Below the pieces are notes generated by a model. It was not told the origin of the DNA. It worked only from the letters and a program-made list of their open reading frames with translations, and did no database searches. Position numbers and translations under genes: made by a program. This document shows, in pieces, positions 43,629 through 52,295 of a stretch of DNA of 64,000 bases; within the stretch, counting starts at the first letter, position 1; each line of letters begins with the position of its first letter. The DNA is from Hymenobacter siberiensis (GTDB lineage Bacteria; Bacteroidota; Bacteroidia; Cytophagales; Hymenobacteraceae). The DNA lies in NCBI RefSeq assembly GCF_018967845.1, contig NZ_JAHLZZ010000001.1, positions 2,356,001-2,420,000 on the forward strand, read 5' to 3'.

Positions 43629-44477
43629 TTAAGCAGCGTTGCCTTTGGGTTCATTGGCGACTACCTGCGCGTGGTTGAGGCCGGCTACCAGCAGCACCCC
43701 GCCCAGAATATTGCCCAGCAGCGCCGGCACCGTGAAGCCGACCAGTGCTTGCCCCCAGGATACCTCACCCGTCGCGGCCAACGTGAACACCTCTATTGTC
43801 CCAGCAATGACGTGGCTGAAGTGGCAGATGCCTACGACGTACGTGATAAGGATAATCACCCAGATGCGGCCCGTGCCGGCAAAAGGCAATATCCACACCA
43901 TCAGGGCAATCATCCAGCCGGCAAAAATGCCGCGTATCATCACAATGCCGAAGCTAGGAGCCAGCACCTCGTGCCCCATGTGGGTAAACTCGGCCCGGAT
44001 AGCGGGCTCGAACGTGCCGGTATTCTCTACGACCAGAGCCAGGGTCAGGCAGCCCAGCAAGTTGGCCACCAGCACCACGCCCCACAGCCGCAGCACGTTC
44101 CGCAGGTTGCGCCAGGTAGGCCGTTCCAGCAGCGGCAGAATCGGGGTGAGCGTGTTTTCAGTGAACAGCTGCTGCCGCCCCAGTACCACAACCAGGAAGC
44201 CCAGACTGTAGCCCAGGCTAGCCACCAGCGGGCGCCAGGGCGAATCAGGCAGGTAATGTGTCATCACCCCCTGAGCTATCATCGACAGGCCCATCGACAG
44301 GCCTGCGGCCAGCCCCGACCAGAACAGCGCGCCCGACGTGCGGGCCAATTCCTCATGTCCTTCTCTTAGAATGGCTTCGTGGATGATTTTGCTGGACGGC
44401 GCACTACGCTCTTTAGCCTCCTTATGCTCTTCTTGAGGGGTTGTTGGTTGGCTGGTGGTGGGTAGGGATTGCTCCAT
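43629..44477 (-). CDS. Formate/nitrite transporter family channel
   Basis: 282 aa. After a charged N-terminal tail of about 45 residues, six helices follow with LFWSGLAAGLSMGLSMIAQG, LGRQQLFTENTLTPILPLLE, GVVLVANLLGCLTLALVV and HFSHVIAGTIEVF, the FNT pore pattern. FNT proteins pass small monovalent anions such as formate, nitrite or hydrosulfide. The gene sits in the metal island, but a link to metal is not evident; hydrosulfide transport would be a speculative link. Confidence 0.88.
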   Translation of the reverse strand: MEQSLPTTSQPTTPQEEHKEAKERSAPSSKIIHEAILREGHEELARTSGALFWSGLAAGLSMGLSMIAQGVMTHYLPDSPWRPLVASLGYSLGFLVVVLGRQQLFTENTLTPILPLLERPTWRNLRNVLRLWGVVLVANLLGCLTLALVVENTGTFEPAIRAEFTHMGHEVLAPSFGIVMIRGIFAGWMIALMVWILPFAGTGRIWVIILITYVVGICHFSHVIAGTIEVFTLAATGEVSWGQALVGFTVPALLGNILGGVLLVAGLNHAQVVANEPKGNAA

Positions 44478-44506
44478 GGGAATAAACGGGTTAGCAGGAA
44501 GAGAAT

Positions 44507-44673
44507 AGACTTGTTCCTGAATAAGAAATGGTCAAAGATTTTAGCCGATTATGATGCCTGAATAGTCTTTTTGGTTTGGCCAAGCTTGTATCCTTGGATT
44601 CTTTGAGCAGCCCTCGTTTCTGGCGATAAATATGGCTTGGAAAACCACCGATTTCTTATTGAGGAACAAGTCT
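44507..44673. repeat. Palindromic element with 23-bp arms
   Basis: Arms 44507-44529 and 44651-44673 (AGACTTGTTCCTGAATAAGA... and complement) differ at one base. The interior is AT-rich with no ORF. It matches neither the GTCATGC nor the GTTCAACGG family, so it is a separate type. Confidence 0.75.
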
Positions 44674-44683
44674 AACATCTTAA

Positions 44684-45040
44684 CTAACAGACTATAAACT
44701 CAGGAAGTAGTTCACCGTTGCCCCGCTCCTGGAGCGTGAGCTGGTTGTTGGCCGGGTCAATCAGGGAGAGGTGGCCCGGGCCGGCGGCCACTATTCGCCC
44801 CTTGTTTTCGCCCGGCACCAACGGGCGGTACTTAAACTGCTGCCGGGCGGCGGCAACCGACGCCACCGGAAGTACGTGCGCCCCCGGCCGGGCCTGTTCG
44901 GAAAACACCAGCGTATCGGAGCCGGGCAGCCGAAGCGCTGGGGGCTCCGCCTGCACGGCCTCGGCCGGCAGGTCAAGCACGTCAACGTACCAGCGCAGGG
45001 AAGCCAGCAGGTCGGGAGCGTAGATGAGTCGGTTCGCCAT
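44684..45040 (-). CDS. VOC (glyoxalase/bleomycin-resistance fold) family protein
   Basis: 118 aa, one VOC module pair. LIYAPDLLASLRWYVDVLDL is the typical first strand-helix and GHLSLIDPANNQLTLQER the last. Family metal ligands (His/Glu) are not clear in the first half, so enzymatic activity cannot be assigned. It lies between the FNT gene and a membrane protein on the same strand. Confidence 0.75.
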   Translation of the reverse strand: MANRLIYAPDLLASLRWYVDVLDLPAEAVQAEPPALRLPGSDTLVFSEQARPGAHVLPVASVAAARQQFKYRPLVPGENKGRIVAAGPGHLSLIDPANNQLTLQERGNGELLPEFIVC

Positions 45041-45098
45041 CAGCGAGAAGAAAGGAGTAAGTAAGAACTACGCAGGAAAACCCAACCCGACCAGGCCA

Positions 45099-45620
45099 CT
45101 ACCCTGCCTGCGCTTCGTGCTGCCGCCGCAGCGGCACGTCCAGCAGCATGGGTACTCCCTGAATCAGGGCCAGCAGAATGAACTGATACCCTTTTAGAAA
45201 ATCGTGATTAACGAGCAGCAGCCCGGCACCCATTAGGTTGAGCAGCGCGGCCCCTGCGTACAGCCGCTTGCGGGAGCTGCCCTCGGCCACGGCGGCCGTG
45301 TAGGCAAAGCCCGCCGCGCCAAACAGGAACCACAGCGTATGAAAGCTAAAGGGCATCAGCGCCTTGGCTTCGGCGGCGTGAACCCAGAAGTTTTCGACCA
45401 CGGCCAGGACTGTGGCCCCGGCCCACACCCAGACCAGGGCGTTGGCCCGGCTGCCCAGCAGCAGCGACATAACCACGGGTATGAGCATAGCCCCGGCCCA
45501 GGTCCAGAGCACGGCATCGTGCCCATGTTCCAGGGTATGACCAAAGTATTCGGTGAGCAGGTAGGCCACTGTAACGGTGAGGCCCCACCACAGCAGCAGG
45601 GATTGACGGGTAAGGTTCAT
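45099..45620 (-). CDS. Integral membrane protein of unknown function
   Basis: 173 aa with about six hydrophobic helices (LLLWWGLTVTVAYLLTEYFG; AVLWTWAGAMLIPVVMSLLL; FSFHTLWFLFGAAGFAYTAA; and others). His residues in HTLEHGHDA near the first helix could bind metal or heme. Not recognised. It lies 54 bp downstream of the outer-membrane barrel gene and may be co-transcribed with it. Confidence 0.7.
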   Translation of the reverse strand: MNLTRQSLLLWWGLTVTVAYLLTEYFGHTLEHGHDAVLWTWAGAMLIPVVMSLLLGSRANALVWVWAGATVLAVVENFWVHAAEAKALMPFSFHTLWFLFGAAGFAYTAAVAEGSSRKRLYAGAALLNLMGAGLLLVNHDFLKGYQFILLALIQGVPMLLDVPLRRQHEAQAG

Positions 45621-45674
45621 GCTAAAAATAAAAGGATTAAGCTGAATAATCGCCCTTCAATCGGCCACCCATGA

Positions 45675-46298
45675 TTAGAACGCGTGCTGGAAGTCCAAGG
45701 TGGCCGTAAACTTGTCGGTATCGGTACCCAGCCCGGCCGCTGCGCCGAGGCTGAGGACGAGCCGCGGGTTCATCTGGCGGCGAATGCCAGCTTCCAGCGA
45801 CGACCCCATTTCGCCCCGGAAGCGGCGCTGCTCGCGCACGAAATCGAAATCCACGACCAGCGACGGCTGCGGCGCGATGCGTGTGGAGTAGCCCACCAGC
45901 AACGCGTAGCGGTCAAGACGCTCCTCTTTCAGCTGGCCGGCTTCGGCCTGCACGCCGGGCTGGCTGTTGTGGAAGTAGGCCACGTTGAGATGCAGGCGGT
46001 TGAGGGTGCCGAACAGACTTTTGGTGAGGATGAAGCGGCCGTTGTAGTCGGTGCCTTCGCTGCGCAGGCCGGTGGGCAGCGTGAGGGCGCCGGCAAGGGC
46101 CACGGCGGGCAGGAACTTGCCTTCGGTGTTGAATTTGTAGAGGCCCCCAACCTGCACGTTGCCGCTGCCCGCCCGGTCGCCGTTGCCGGAGTAGATGGGC
46201 ACGGACACGGCCAGCTGGGTATTGCGGAAAATGCCCAATTCGAGGGTGGGCGTGTACTGCACCAGGTTGTCGCCCTGCCGGCCGCGCTGGTAGCGCAT
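45675..46298 (-). CDS. Outer-membrane beta-barrel protein, probably 5'-damaged
   Basis: 207 aa from the ATG at 46298. Strand-rich sequence: LVQYTPTLELGIFRNTQLAV, QVGGLYKFNTEGKFLPAVAL, SLVVDFDFVREQRRFRGEMG, ending in LDFQHAF with the terminal Phe of outer-membrane proteins. No signal peptide is present, although such a barrel needs one. The frame upstream runs on to 46565 over the next gene's end, and sense-like sequence (QEEAARFGG) appears in another frame, so the 5' end may be frameshifted. It is similar in kind to metal-island barrels. Confidence 0.65.
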   Translation of the reverse strand: MRYQRGRQGDNLVQYTPTLELGIFRNTQLAVSVPIYSGNGDRAGSGNVQVGGLYKFNTEGKFLPAVALAGALTLPTGLRSEGTDYNGRFILTKSLFGTLNRLHLNVAYFHNSQPGVQAEAGQLKEERLDRYALLVGYSTRIAPQPSLVVDFDFVREQRRFRGEMGSSLEAGIRRQMNPRLVLSLGAAAGLGTDTDKFTATLDFQHAF

Positions 46299-46393
46299 GG
46301 GCGCTGACTGGAGTACGGGTAGTAGCGGGTGGCCCGCCAAATCTGGCGGCCTCTTCCTGCACCCGGTCCGGTTGTGATGGCGGGGCGGGGCGC

Positions 46394-46783
46394 TTACATT
46401 TTCATGTTGTCCATCTTTCCGCCTTTCATTTTTCCGTCTTTCATTATACCGGACTTCTTCATCTCGTCCATCGATTTCATCTTGCCGTCCATCATCATGC
46501 ACTGGCCGTCTTTCATCTTCATGGTGGTGCCATCCTTCATCTTGCAGGTGCCATCGGTCATGCACATGGTACCATCGGCCATGGTCATGTCGGCGGTCAT
46601 GGGCATCATCTTGCCGCCTTTCATCATCATCATTTTGCCGTCTTTCATCATACAGCCGTCCTTAGCCATCGACTTGGTGGCGGAATGGGCATGGTGGGCG
46701 GCCTTCGGGGTCGTCTGGGCCTGAGATGTACTGGTCAGGCCAGCGAATAAGAGGGCGCTCAGGAGATAGGAGAGCTTTTTCAT
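46394..46783 (-). CDS. Met/Lys/Asp-rich periplasmic protein (DUF6799-like), putative metal binder
   Basis: 129 aa from the ATG at 46783. Signal peptide YLLSALLFAGLTSTSQA, then a run of repeats built on KDGKMMMMKGGKMM, MADGTMCMTDGTCKM and MKDGQCMMMDGKM. About a quarter of the mature residues are Met, with a few Cys and His, as in extracytoplasmic Cu(I)-binding proteins. It is probably a copper buffer. The repeats may also vary in number. It lies directly upstream of the barrel gene, same strand. Confidence 0.8.
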   Translation of the reverse strand: MKKLSYLLSALLFAGLTSTSQAQTTPKAAHHAHSATKSMAKDGCMMKDGKMMMMKGGKMMPMTADMTMADGTMCMTDGTCKMKDGTTMKMKDGQCMMMDGKMKSMDEMKKSGIMKDGKMKGGKMDNMKM

Positions 46784-47017
46784 TAGAGGGGGGGAATGAT
46801 TGTTGGTAAGCCTATTATGGGTAAGGGACCGGGCAACCGGACCACCTGTGCCGGAGGTGAAGCCGGCGCGAAACAGCGCCAGCAAAGGTCTGCCGGAGCT
46901 GGAAGCAAGGCCATGACAGATGCGGCCCCAATGCATGAGCTTTGTCATGCTTCATGAGGCCAGCTGTCTGGATTACGAATGCTCAATAGTGATGCAGGGA
47001 CGGTACCGCCGCCAACC

Positions 47018-47046
47018 AAAAACGCCCGGCAATACCGGGCGTTTTT
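47018..47046. terminator. Bidirectional rho-independent terminator
   Basis: AAAAACGCCCGG (47018-47029) and CCGGGCGTTTTT (47035-47046) are exact complements with a CAATA loop. It ends the HMA gene on the minus strand and would also work on the plus strand. Confidence 0.85.
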
Positions 47047-47063
47047 AAGCATGAGGCCAAGCC

Positions 47064-47273
47064 TTAGGCCGCCTGAATCCGGAAACCGGCCTTCTCCACA
47101 GCCTGCACCACCTGCTCGGCCGTGAGCTTATCGGAGGTGACCGTAAGAATCTTGTCGGGGTTGGTGGTATCGATCTGCCAGTTGCCAGCGCCGGCTTCCT
47201 GATTGAGGGTGGGCGTCACGGATTTGATGCAGCCGCCGCAGTTGATGTTGGTTTTGAATTGGAGCGTTTTCAT
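47064..47273 (-). CDS. Heavy-metal-associated (HMA) domain copper chaperone
   Basis: 69 aa, one ferredoxin-like HMA domain: LQFKTNINCGGCIKSVTPTL with the CxxC metal site (CGGC), and AEQVVQAVEKAGFRIQAA at the end. It has no signal peptide, so it is cytoplasmic, and should carry Cu(I) to CopA or a sensor. A perfect 16-bp palindrome, GGACCACCGGTGGTCC (47290-47305), lies just upstream as a possible operator. Confidence 0.92.
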   Translation of the reverse strand: MKTLQFKTNINCGGCIKSVTPTLNQEAGAGNWQIDTTNPDKILTVTSDKLTAEQVVQAVEKAGFRIQAA

Positions 47274-47289
47274 GTTGATTAGCGCTAAG

Positions 47290-47305
47290 GGACCACCGGT
47301 GGTCC
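47290..47305. promoter_or_regulatory. Perfect 16-bp palindrome upstream of the HMA gene
   Basis: GGACCACCGGTGGTCC, 17 bp before the HMA start. A second small palindrome TTAGCGCTAA lies next to it at about 47278. Either could be an operator for a metal-responsive regulator; the binding protein is unknown. Confidence 0.35.
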
Positions 47306-47407
47306 GTGTGAATAAAACGCAGAAAGCGGCCGCTTGGTGCTACCAAAGGGGTGCAGAATTGCGCCCCCGGCTTGCATGATTACGCGGCGCCTGCGTGTGG
47401 TTGGGGC

Positions 47408-49879
47408 TTAAAACCGCAGGTTCAGGCCGCCACCGCCACCGAAGCGGCTGTCGTAGCTGCCCATCAGCGAGAAGTTGCGCGAGAGCAGGTATTCGGCCCC
47501 GCTGCGCCACACGACTTCTTTGGCAAAGCGGCGGTTGTTGTCCAGCTTGTTCACCCAGCCGAAGTCGGCCTGGTACTCATAATAGCCGGACACGAGTAGC
47601 CGCGGCATCACCATAATGGCCCGGCCCAGGCTCAGGCGGGGCCGCAGCTGGTTGTCGATGCGGGCATCGAGGCTGAACAGGTAGGGCGTCAGGAAGCGGA
47701 CGCCGACCACGGCGGTGGTGGTGGTTTTGGTGACCATGCGGCCCCCGGCCCCTGGCTCGGTAAGCGGGGCGGGCTGCTGCTGCCGGGCGTTCTCCACGTT
47801 CACACCCCCGAACACGCGGAAGTAGTCGTAGAGGTAGCGCTCGTAGGTGGCCTCCGATTCCATGTTGCGGTTCCAGCCGTTCTCCACGCTCAGGTTGAAC
47901 TGGTTGCGGATGTTGGACGACACCAGGTTCAGGTTGCCCATGTGCGAGGCCACGCCGAGCAGGCCCCAGGTGTAGTAGCGGTTGGTTTCGTGCACCAGCG
48001 TGCTCTTCGGGTAACCCTGCATCCGCGGGTCGCGGGGCGTGTTGTAGCTCACCACGCGGCCCATGCCGCTCATTAGGTGGTAGAGGACGTGGCAGTGCAG
48101 AAACCAGTCGCCCGACTCGTTGCCCAGCACCTCGATGGTGACCTGCTTCATGGGTGGCACGTTCACGGTGTGCTTCAGGGGCGAGTAGTCGCCGTTTTCG
48201 TTGATGACCCGAAAAAAGTGCCCGTGCAGGTGCATGGGGTGGTGCATCATCGTCAGGTTGTTGTAGGTGATGCGGGTAATCTGGTTGCCCCGAATCGGGA
48301 TTTCATCGGCCGACGACAGTGGTACGCCGTTCATGCTCCAGATGTAGCGCTTCATGTTGCCGGTGAGGTTGAGCAGGATTTCGCGCACGGGCACGGTATC
48401 GGCGTAGGCCGTTTTTTGCACGGACCGCAGGTAGTCGTAGTTGTACTCGGCGAACATATTCATGCCGCCCATGGCCATGCCGGCCATCGGCTTATCGGCG
48501 CCCATCTTCATCCCGGCGTGGGCCGTGTCAGCGGGCATTTTCATGCCGTCTATCTTCATGCCATCCATCTTCTTCGTGCCATCCATCGGCATGCCGGCCA
48601 TAGTGGGCTTGGGTGGTGCGGGCTGGTCGTTCATTTTCATGCCGGCCTTCTGGTCGTTGCCGCCCATGTTCATGCCGCCCATTTCCTTTCCGGCCATGGG
48701 CTTATCGGTGCCCATGTTCATGCCGCCCATTTTTCCATCTTTCCCTTTCTTGCCCATCTGCATGCCCCAGTTGGCTTTCATCTGCTCGGGGTCGACGTGG
48801 TGGGGCCGAAACTTGAGGGCGGGTGCGCCCATGCGCATGTCCATTTTGGCCATCTGCTGCATGAGCGCGATTTTATCGGGGTGGGGCAGCACCGGGGCGG
48901 CCAGCACTGGGCCCGTGCCCAAGAAGGCCGACGCGGTACCGGAGCCGTCCTGCGCCATGGCCCGAAATTCGAGCTTGCCGCTGGCCGGAATCGTGACCAG
49001 GAAATCGTAGGTTTCGGCAATGGCAATGAAGGTTTTGTTGTGTTTCACGGGCACCACGTCCTGCCCGTCGGCGGCCACCAGCAGCGGGTCCTCGCCCCCA
49101 AACGTCAGCCAGAACTGCGTCGAGGTTCCTCCGTTGATGATGCGCAGGCGCACCCTTTCGCCGGGCTTAAAATCGGGGTACTCCTGCACCGGCTGGCCGT
49201 TTACCAGGAAGGCGTTGTAGTACACGTCGGCAATGCCGAAGCCCTCCATGCGCTGCTTCCAGAAGTTGAGCTGCGCCCCGAAGGCCCCGCGGGCAATCAC
49301 GCGGTTGAGCGGCGTGGCCGTCCCCTTGGCAATGTTATACCACTCGGTGCCCCGTTTGAGGTAACGCAGCACATTCTTCGGCTGCTGGTTGGTCCAGTCC
49401 GAGAGCACGAGCACCAGCTCCTTGTCGTAGGTGAGGCGCTCGTGCTTGGGCTCGATGACGATGGAGCCATACACGCCGCTTTGCTCCTGCAGCAGGGTAT
49501 GCGAGTGGTACCAGTAGGTGCCGGCCTGCTTAAGCGGAAACTCATATTTCAGCTCCTGCCCCGGCTTGATGGGCGGCGTGTTGAGGTAGGGCACCCCGTC
49601 GTAAAAATTGGGGACCAGCAGCCCGTGCCAGTGCACCGACGTTTCCACGTTCATTTCATTCTTGACGTAGATAACCGCGTAGCCGCCCTCCTTGAACCGA
49701 ATAGTAGGGCCGGGAATCCCGCCGTTGACGGTCATGCCCTGCATGGTCTTGCCGGCCTTGCTCACCTGCTCCTGCCGAATGGTGAGGTGATAAACGGCCG
49801 TATCCGTCTGGGCCCGGGCCGGCCGGACCGTGAGCAGCAGCAGTAGTAGCGAAAAAAGGAATAAGGAGTAAACTCTCAT
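47408..49879 (-). CDS. Multicopper oxidase (CopA-type) with Met-rich insert and C-terminal beta-barrel
   Basis: 823 aa, far longer than CopA/CueO oxidases (500-600). Signal peptide (about 1-23); cupredoxin domains with copper sites HWHG (83-86), HSH (125-127), HPMHLHGHFF (about 548) and HCHVLYHLMSGMG (about 596). A Met-rich segment (about 345-480, GGMNMGTDKPMAGKEMGGMN) should bind Cu(I). After the last copper site, about 180 residues (640-823) read as outer-membrane strands (FLTPYLFSLDARIDNQL; LLVSGYYEYQADFGWVNK; ending LNLRF), similar to CopB. It probably oxidises Cu(I) at the outer membrane. The CopB resemblance is inference. Confidence 0.88.
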   Translation of the reverse strand: MRVYSLFLFSLLLLLLTVRPARAQTDTAVYHLTIRQEQVSKAGKTMQGMTVNGGIPGPTIRFKEGGYAVIYVKNEMNVETSVHWHGLLVPNFYDGVPYLNTPPIKPGQELKYEFPLKQAGTYWYHSHTLLQEQSGVYGSIVIEPKHERLTYDKELVLVLSDWTNQQPKNVLRYLKRGTEWYNIAKGTATPLNRVIARGAFGAQLNFWKQRMEGFGIADVYYNAFLVNGQPVQEYPDFKPGERVRLRIINGGTSTQFWLTFGGEDPLLVAADGQDVVPVKHNKTFIAIAETYDFLVTIPASGKLEFRAMAQDGSGTASAFLGTGPVLAAPVLPHPDKIALMQQMAKMDMRMGAPALKFRPHHVDPEQMKANWGMQMGKKGKDGKMGGMNMGTDKPMAGKEMGGMNMGGNDQKAGMKMNDQPAPPKPTMAGMPMDGTKKMDGMKIDGMKMPADTAHAGMKMGADKPMAGMAMGGMNMFAEYNYDYLRSVQKTAYADTVPVREILLNLTGNMKRYIWSMNGVPLSSADEIPIRGNQITRITYNNLTMMHHPMHLHGHFFRVINENGDYSPLKHTVNVPPMKQVTIEVLGNESGDWFLHCHVLYHLMSGMGRVVSYNTPRDPRMQGYPKSTLVHETNRYYTWGLLGVASHMGNLNLVSSNIRNQFNLSVENGWNRNMESEATYERYLYDYFRVFGGVNVENARQQQPAPLTEPGAGGRMVTKTTTTAVVGVRFLTPYLFSLDARIDNQLRPRLSLGRAIMVMPRLLVSGYYEYQADFGWVNKLDNNRRFAKEVVWRSGAEYLLSRNFSLMGSYDSRFGGGGGLNLRF

Positions 49880-50096
49880 GTAGGGATTGTTGAAATGCCC
49901 GTACCGCGTGGGGCAGCGCGGAGGTCAGGCTCGAATTGGTTCTGTTGAGCTTGCCGAAGCGGAATACCCCGCATCTTCAGCCTGGAGATAGTTGGAGCGG
50001 GGAGAGGCTAGTAACGGGTAGCGGACGGAGGCTCCTGCCAGGTGCCTCGCCGCGCGTGGCCCTTGGCAGGCCAGGAACTACCGCACCGTAAAAATG

Positions 50097-50131
50097 ACAG
50101 AGAGCCCGGTCACTGAATGGCCGGGCTCTGC
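50097..50131 (-). terminator. Probable terminator of the Csp-like gene
   Basis: On the minus strand AGAGCCCGG and CCGGGCTCT form a stem, with ATTTTT slightly downstream. It lies about 25 bp after the gene at 50155. Confidence 0.6.
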
Positions 50132-50154
50132 TAATACCGAAGAAGCGGCAGCAG

Positions 50155-50490
50155 CTAGGCGGCCATGCCGGTGCGGCAGGCTTGCTCGCAGCGACGGCAG
50201 GCCTCGGCGCACTCCTTGCAGTGCTGCATGCGGGCACTGTGCTTCTCGCACTCGTCGCCGCAGGCTTTGCAGATTTCGGCGCACTCTTTCAGCAAATGCG
50301 CAGCATGTTCCGAGCCGCGAGCTACGAAACGGGCCGTGATAGCGCAGATATCGGCGCAGTCGCGGTCGATGCTGATGCAGCGGACCATCATTTTTACGTC
50401 TTCTTCCTCGAGGCAGGCCGAGGCGCAATGCTCGCAGGCGGCGATACAGGCGTTGAGGGCGTCGAGCAGGGATTGGTTTTGAGCATGCAT
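50155..50490 (-). CDS. Four-helix-bundle copper-storage protein (Csp-like, DUF326)
   Basis: 111 aa from the ATG at 50490, with 16 Cys in CxxxC/CxxC spacings on predicted helices (ACIAACEHCASAC; DCADIC; ECAEICKACGDEC; HCKECAEACRRCEQAC). This is the pattern of Csp proteins, where Cys lining the bundle hold many Cu(I) ions. There is no signal peptide, so it should be a cytosolic Cu store (Csp3-like). It ends the minus-strand run with the frameshifted regulator upstream. Confidence 0.9.
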   Translation of the reverse strand: MHAQNQSLLDALNACIAACEHCASACLEEEDVKMMVRCISIDRDCADICAITARFVARGSEHAAHLLKECAEICKACGDECEKHSARMQHCKECAEACRRCEQACRTGMAA

Positions 50491-50552
50491 GGGGGAAGGG
50501 GCTATAAGTGAATGAGATTGGCTTGAGCTACCCTCTCCTATACTCATCCTGC

Positions 50553-51198
50553 TCAGCTTGGTTTTGCATCAATAAACCTGGGGCTTGCATCATTTGGTGT
50601 TGCCGCTTCGGTCCGGGGCCGGGTTGCCTCCCGCTGGCGGTAGGCCGAGGGAGCGCACTGCGCAAATCGCCGGAACTGTGCCGAGAAGTGCGACAGGCTA
50701 CCGTAGCCCAGCTGCCGAGCAATGCGCCCGATATCGAGCCGGGAGGTCAGCAGCAGTTCCCGGGCGTAGGCCAGCCGCTGCCCTGTGACGTAGCTGAGCA
50801 GGCTTTCGGGGTCGGGCAGCTGGGCAAACAGGCCGTGCAGCTGCCGCACACTCAGGCCCACCTCCTGCGCCAGGGCAGGAATGAAGTCGCGGTGTCGGAG
50901 CATAACGGGGCGGCGCAACAGCTCGTCGACCAGCTGCTTCACCTGCGCGGCCAGTACGTGGTGCGGATTTTCCAGCAGGGCAAAGCCCGCCGCGGCCAGC
51001 ACTTCCCGGATGCGGACCCAGTCCAGTTGCTCCCCCGCGTCGGCCACGGTGGCGGCTCCCCAACCGCACGTCGAGCACCCGCAGGCCCAGATTTTCCAGC
51101 TCCTGCCGCACTACGCGAATGCCACGCGGGCACACCATGTGCTTGATATAGAGCATGCAACCGGCATTATCGGGCGTAAGGGAGTGGTCGAGAGACAT
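50553..51198 (-). pseudogene. AraC-family regulator with HMA-like N-terminus, frameshifted
   Basis: The ATG at 51198 opens MSLDHSLTPDNAGCMLYIKH, then MVCPRGIRVVRQELENLGLR, an HMA-like domain, but the frame breaks near 51060; the sense goes on one frame over: VADAGEQLDWVRIREVLAAA and an AraC helix-turn-helix (RLDIGRIARQLGYGSLSHFS; FRRFAQCAPSAYRQ) to 50553. Removing one C from the run at 51058-51061 restores the frame. It is a paralogue of 55035-55670. Its metal motif reads CPRG, with the second Cys lost. It may be dead or mis-sequenced. Confidence 0.8.
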
Positions 51199-51402
51199 AA
51201 GTGTTTTTAGAAAAAAGCGGCACGGACTCCTGTCGGCGAGGCGCATCGGGGCTTACCGCAACCGCACGGGCATTGGACGGGCCGGAAAAACCAGGAAAAT
51301 GAGGGGATATGACATGGCCAGGCCACACCGGCGAGCAAACGAAAAGGCCCGCCCCGGACACAGCGTAGCTATGCCGGCGCGAGCCTTAGCGCGTCGGAAG
51401 AA

Positions 51403-51870
51403 TCAGACAGTTAGCGGCTGGATAAAAATGCGGGTGTCAAGGATTTTGGGTTTTAGGTGCCCGGGCGGCACCAGCGTAACCGCTGCGGTGCGGACCCACT
51501 GGCCGGCCTGGGGCCGGAAGTGAAACGCCATAGCGGCCGGTAACAGGGCCAAGGCGGGCATCATCAGCTGCTTCTGAGCAGGCGTCATCAGCGACGAAAG
51601 CAGCGAAGCCGACTTGTCCTTACAGCAGTCGTGGCTGGTGGTCGACTTCGACGAATGCCCCTTGTGCCGGCCGTGGGGTTCCGCCTGGGCCCCGTGCCCA
51701 TGGCAGCCCGGATGCGCGGGCTTTTCGTGGTGCGCCAGCTCCGCCGGGTGCGGAGCCACCACTCCCGGGTTTACCGTAGCGCACCAGCACTGCCCCACAA
51801 ACACGTTGACGAAGACGAGCAGGAAGCTCGTCGCCAGCAAACGGCGGAAGGAAAACAGGTTAAGGAACAT
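51403..51870 (-). CDS. His/Cys-rich exported protein, putative metal binder
   Basis: 155 aa. N-terminal signal (LLATSFLLVFVNVFVGQCWC), then a His-rich stretch with HPAELAHHEKPAHPGCHGHG and HGRHKGH, then HDCCKDKSASLLSSL and a hydrophobic segment. Over 10 His within 40 residues, with paired Cys, suggests periplasmic metal binding. No family recognised. It is divergent from the copA gene, with about 425 bp between them. Confidence 0.65.
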   Translation of the reverse strand: MFLNLFSFRRLLATSFLLVFVNVFVGQCWCATVNPGVVAPHPAELAHHEKPAHPGCHGHGAQAEPHGRHKGHSSKSTTSHDCCKDKSASLLSSLMTPAQKQLMMPALALLPAAMAFHFRPQAGQWVRTAAVTLVPPGHLKPKILDTRIFIQPLTV

Positions 51871-52295
51871 AAAAAGGGACCAGTCAATCGTAAAAATAGG
51901 TTTATCTGTTGGAAAGAGTCACCTTGGTTTTCCAATCACAGTGCAGTTAAAGGGGTTCACCCTCTGCTCCGAGCGGCTACAAACCACAGGGAAAGGCGGG
52001 GTTTCTGCCTATTTGAGGTCATTATACTGGTATAATCAGTCATTGTCAAACATAATTCGTTGGCAGGATTATGTAAGTGCGAAGCCGGATTTTATCAAGC
52101 TCGTACGGACGGGCGACGGTGGATATACCGGGAGGCAATTAACCTCAACCGGCAATGCCATCCGTCAAATTATGCAATTCTGCGGCGGTATTCAGTACCA
52201 ACTTCCCTGCGGGAACGCCGTTCCTTTGTAAGGGGACTGTGGGCTTTCTCCGCCGATTAGCTATGCCCGGCAACTGCCTAATAACCTGCATTTCT
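51871..52295. other. About 425-bp gap upstream of copA
   Basis: Lower in GC than the neighbours. Frames here run into copA but have no start or motif worth calling. It should hold promoters for both the His-rich gene and copA; no clear TAnnTTTG box or dyad was found. Confidence 0.4.

Noticed and set aside
48077..49846. 589-codon plus-strand frame opposite the multicopper oxidase
   Set aside because: Complement of a gene with clear copper motifs; the frame's product is His/Val/Gly-rich and unlike any protein.
52155..52295. Longer start for copA
   Set aside because: The 47 extra residues are not like the CopA N-terminus; the ATG at 52296 opens directly before the HMA domain.
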